Shown here one piece after another: positions 63,727 through 64,000 of a stretch of DNA of 64,000 bases (its first letter is position 1; the number at the start of each line of letters is the position of its first letter). The stretch is taken from positions 42,504 through 106,503 of the IMG/VR virus record IMGVR_UViG_3300040801_002731; one strand, given 5' to 3'. The translations under genes and the position numbers were made by a program. This DNA is from a virus. The notes under the pieces are model-generated. The model did not search any database and was not told the origin of the DNA. It saw only the letters and a list, made by a program, of their open reading frames with translations.

Positions 63727-64000
63727 TCTAAGAGCGATTCAGCGACAGCCAAATCACGCGAGAAAGCGATAGCGCGAGTGCGCGTGTTCGCGCTTGGGCG
63801 AAGGCCAGAGGCCAGCGGACCAGAGACCTCGGCCTGGAGGCCGTGGACGGCCGGACCCTCATGGACCGGCCTTCAGGCCATGAACCGGAGGACCTATCAT
63901 TCCGAGTGGGTTTTGGCGGTTCGAGGGCCGAGGGCTTTTCCTCGCCCTGGAGCGAAATCATGAAAATTGGGGATCTGGAATTGTAAGGCGCCCCTTGGCA

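Overview
The window looks like most of a phage-plasmid (a temperate siphovirus that can persist as a plasmid) of an alphaproteobacterium. The evidence is a PF04796-type RepA with iterons and DnaA boxes at the left edge, a ParA/ribbon-helix-helix partition pair near 53 kb, and a complete lambda-like head-tail-lysis block between them. The host assignment rests on the RepA type, GC-rich coding sequence and general protein style; it is an inference.

Layout. 1-2.4 kb: RepA (cut by the window edge), iteron origin, a catalytic-core-only tyrosine recombinase and an XRE-type regulator. 2.5-10.9 kb (minus strand): replication and nucleic-acid genes, namely ATP-dependent ligase, WGR protein, secreted nuclease, primase, DnaB-like helicase with one in-frame amber codon, Hfq/Sm-like protein and PhoH. 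11-14.1 kb (minus): metallophosphoesterase and lysis genes (overlapping spanins, holin-like protein, GH108 endolysin with an EF-hand, coiled-coil membrane protein). 14.1-43 kb (minus, transcribed right to left): small and large terminase, portal, scaffold, capsid, connectors, tail tube, G/GT frameshift pair with the slippery heptamer GGGAAAG, tape measure, M/L/K/J-like tail tip and two alanine-rich fibres. 43.3-48.1 kb (minus): a tightly coupled cassette of GNAT acetyltransferase, HAD phosphatase, ABC ATPase, two ParB-like proteins and small proteins, which may act in DNA modification. 48.2-53.6 kb (plus): SF2 helicase, two RHH proteins, dNMP kinase, small membrane peptides, kinase-like protein and ParA/RHH. 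A tRNA-Leu(UAA) follows, then a 1630-residue single-chain restriction-modification enzyme (type ISP-like, 53.8-58.7 kb). 59-64 kb: short minus-strand orphan genes separated by repeat-rich GC spacers.

The most striking unexplained signal is a dispersed 20-bp palindrome, ATCAATCA-N4-TGATTGAT, present 18 times (two perfect) at operon edges and gene starts from 5.4 to 60.1 kb. In several copies a TTGAYT -35 element lies inside the palindrome with a TATNAT-like -10 element 17-18 bp away. This looks like a genome-wide operator network, possibly controlled by one of the RHH proteins or the XRE protein. No DNA polymerase, canonical SSB or recombinase of the RecA/Erf type was recognised, so replication probably depends on host polymerase.
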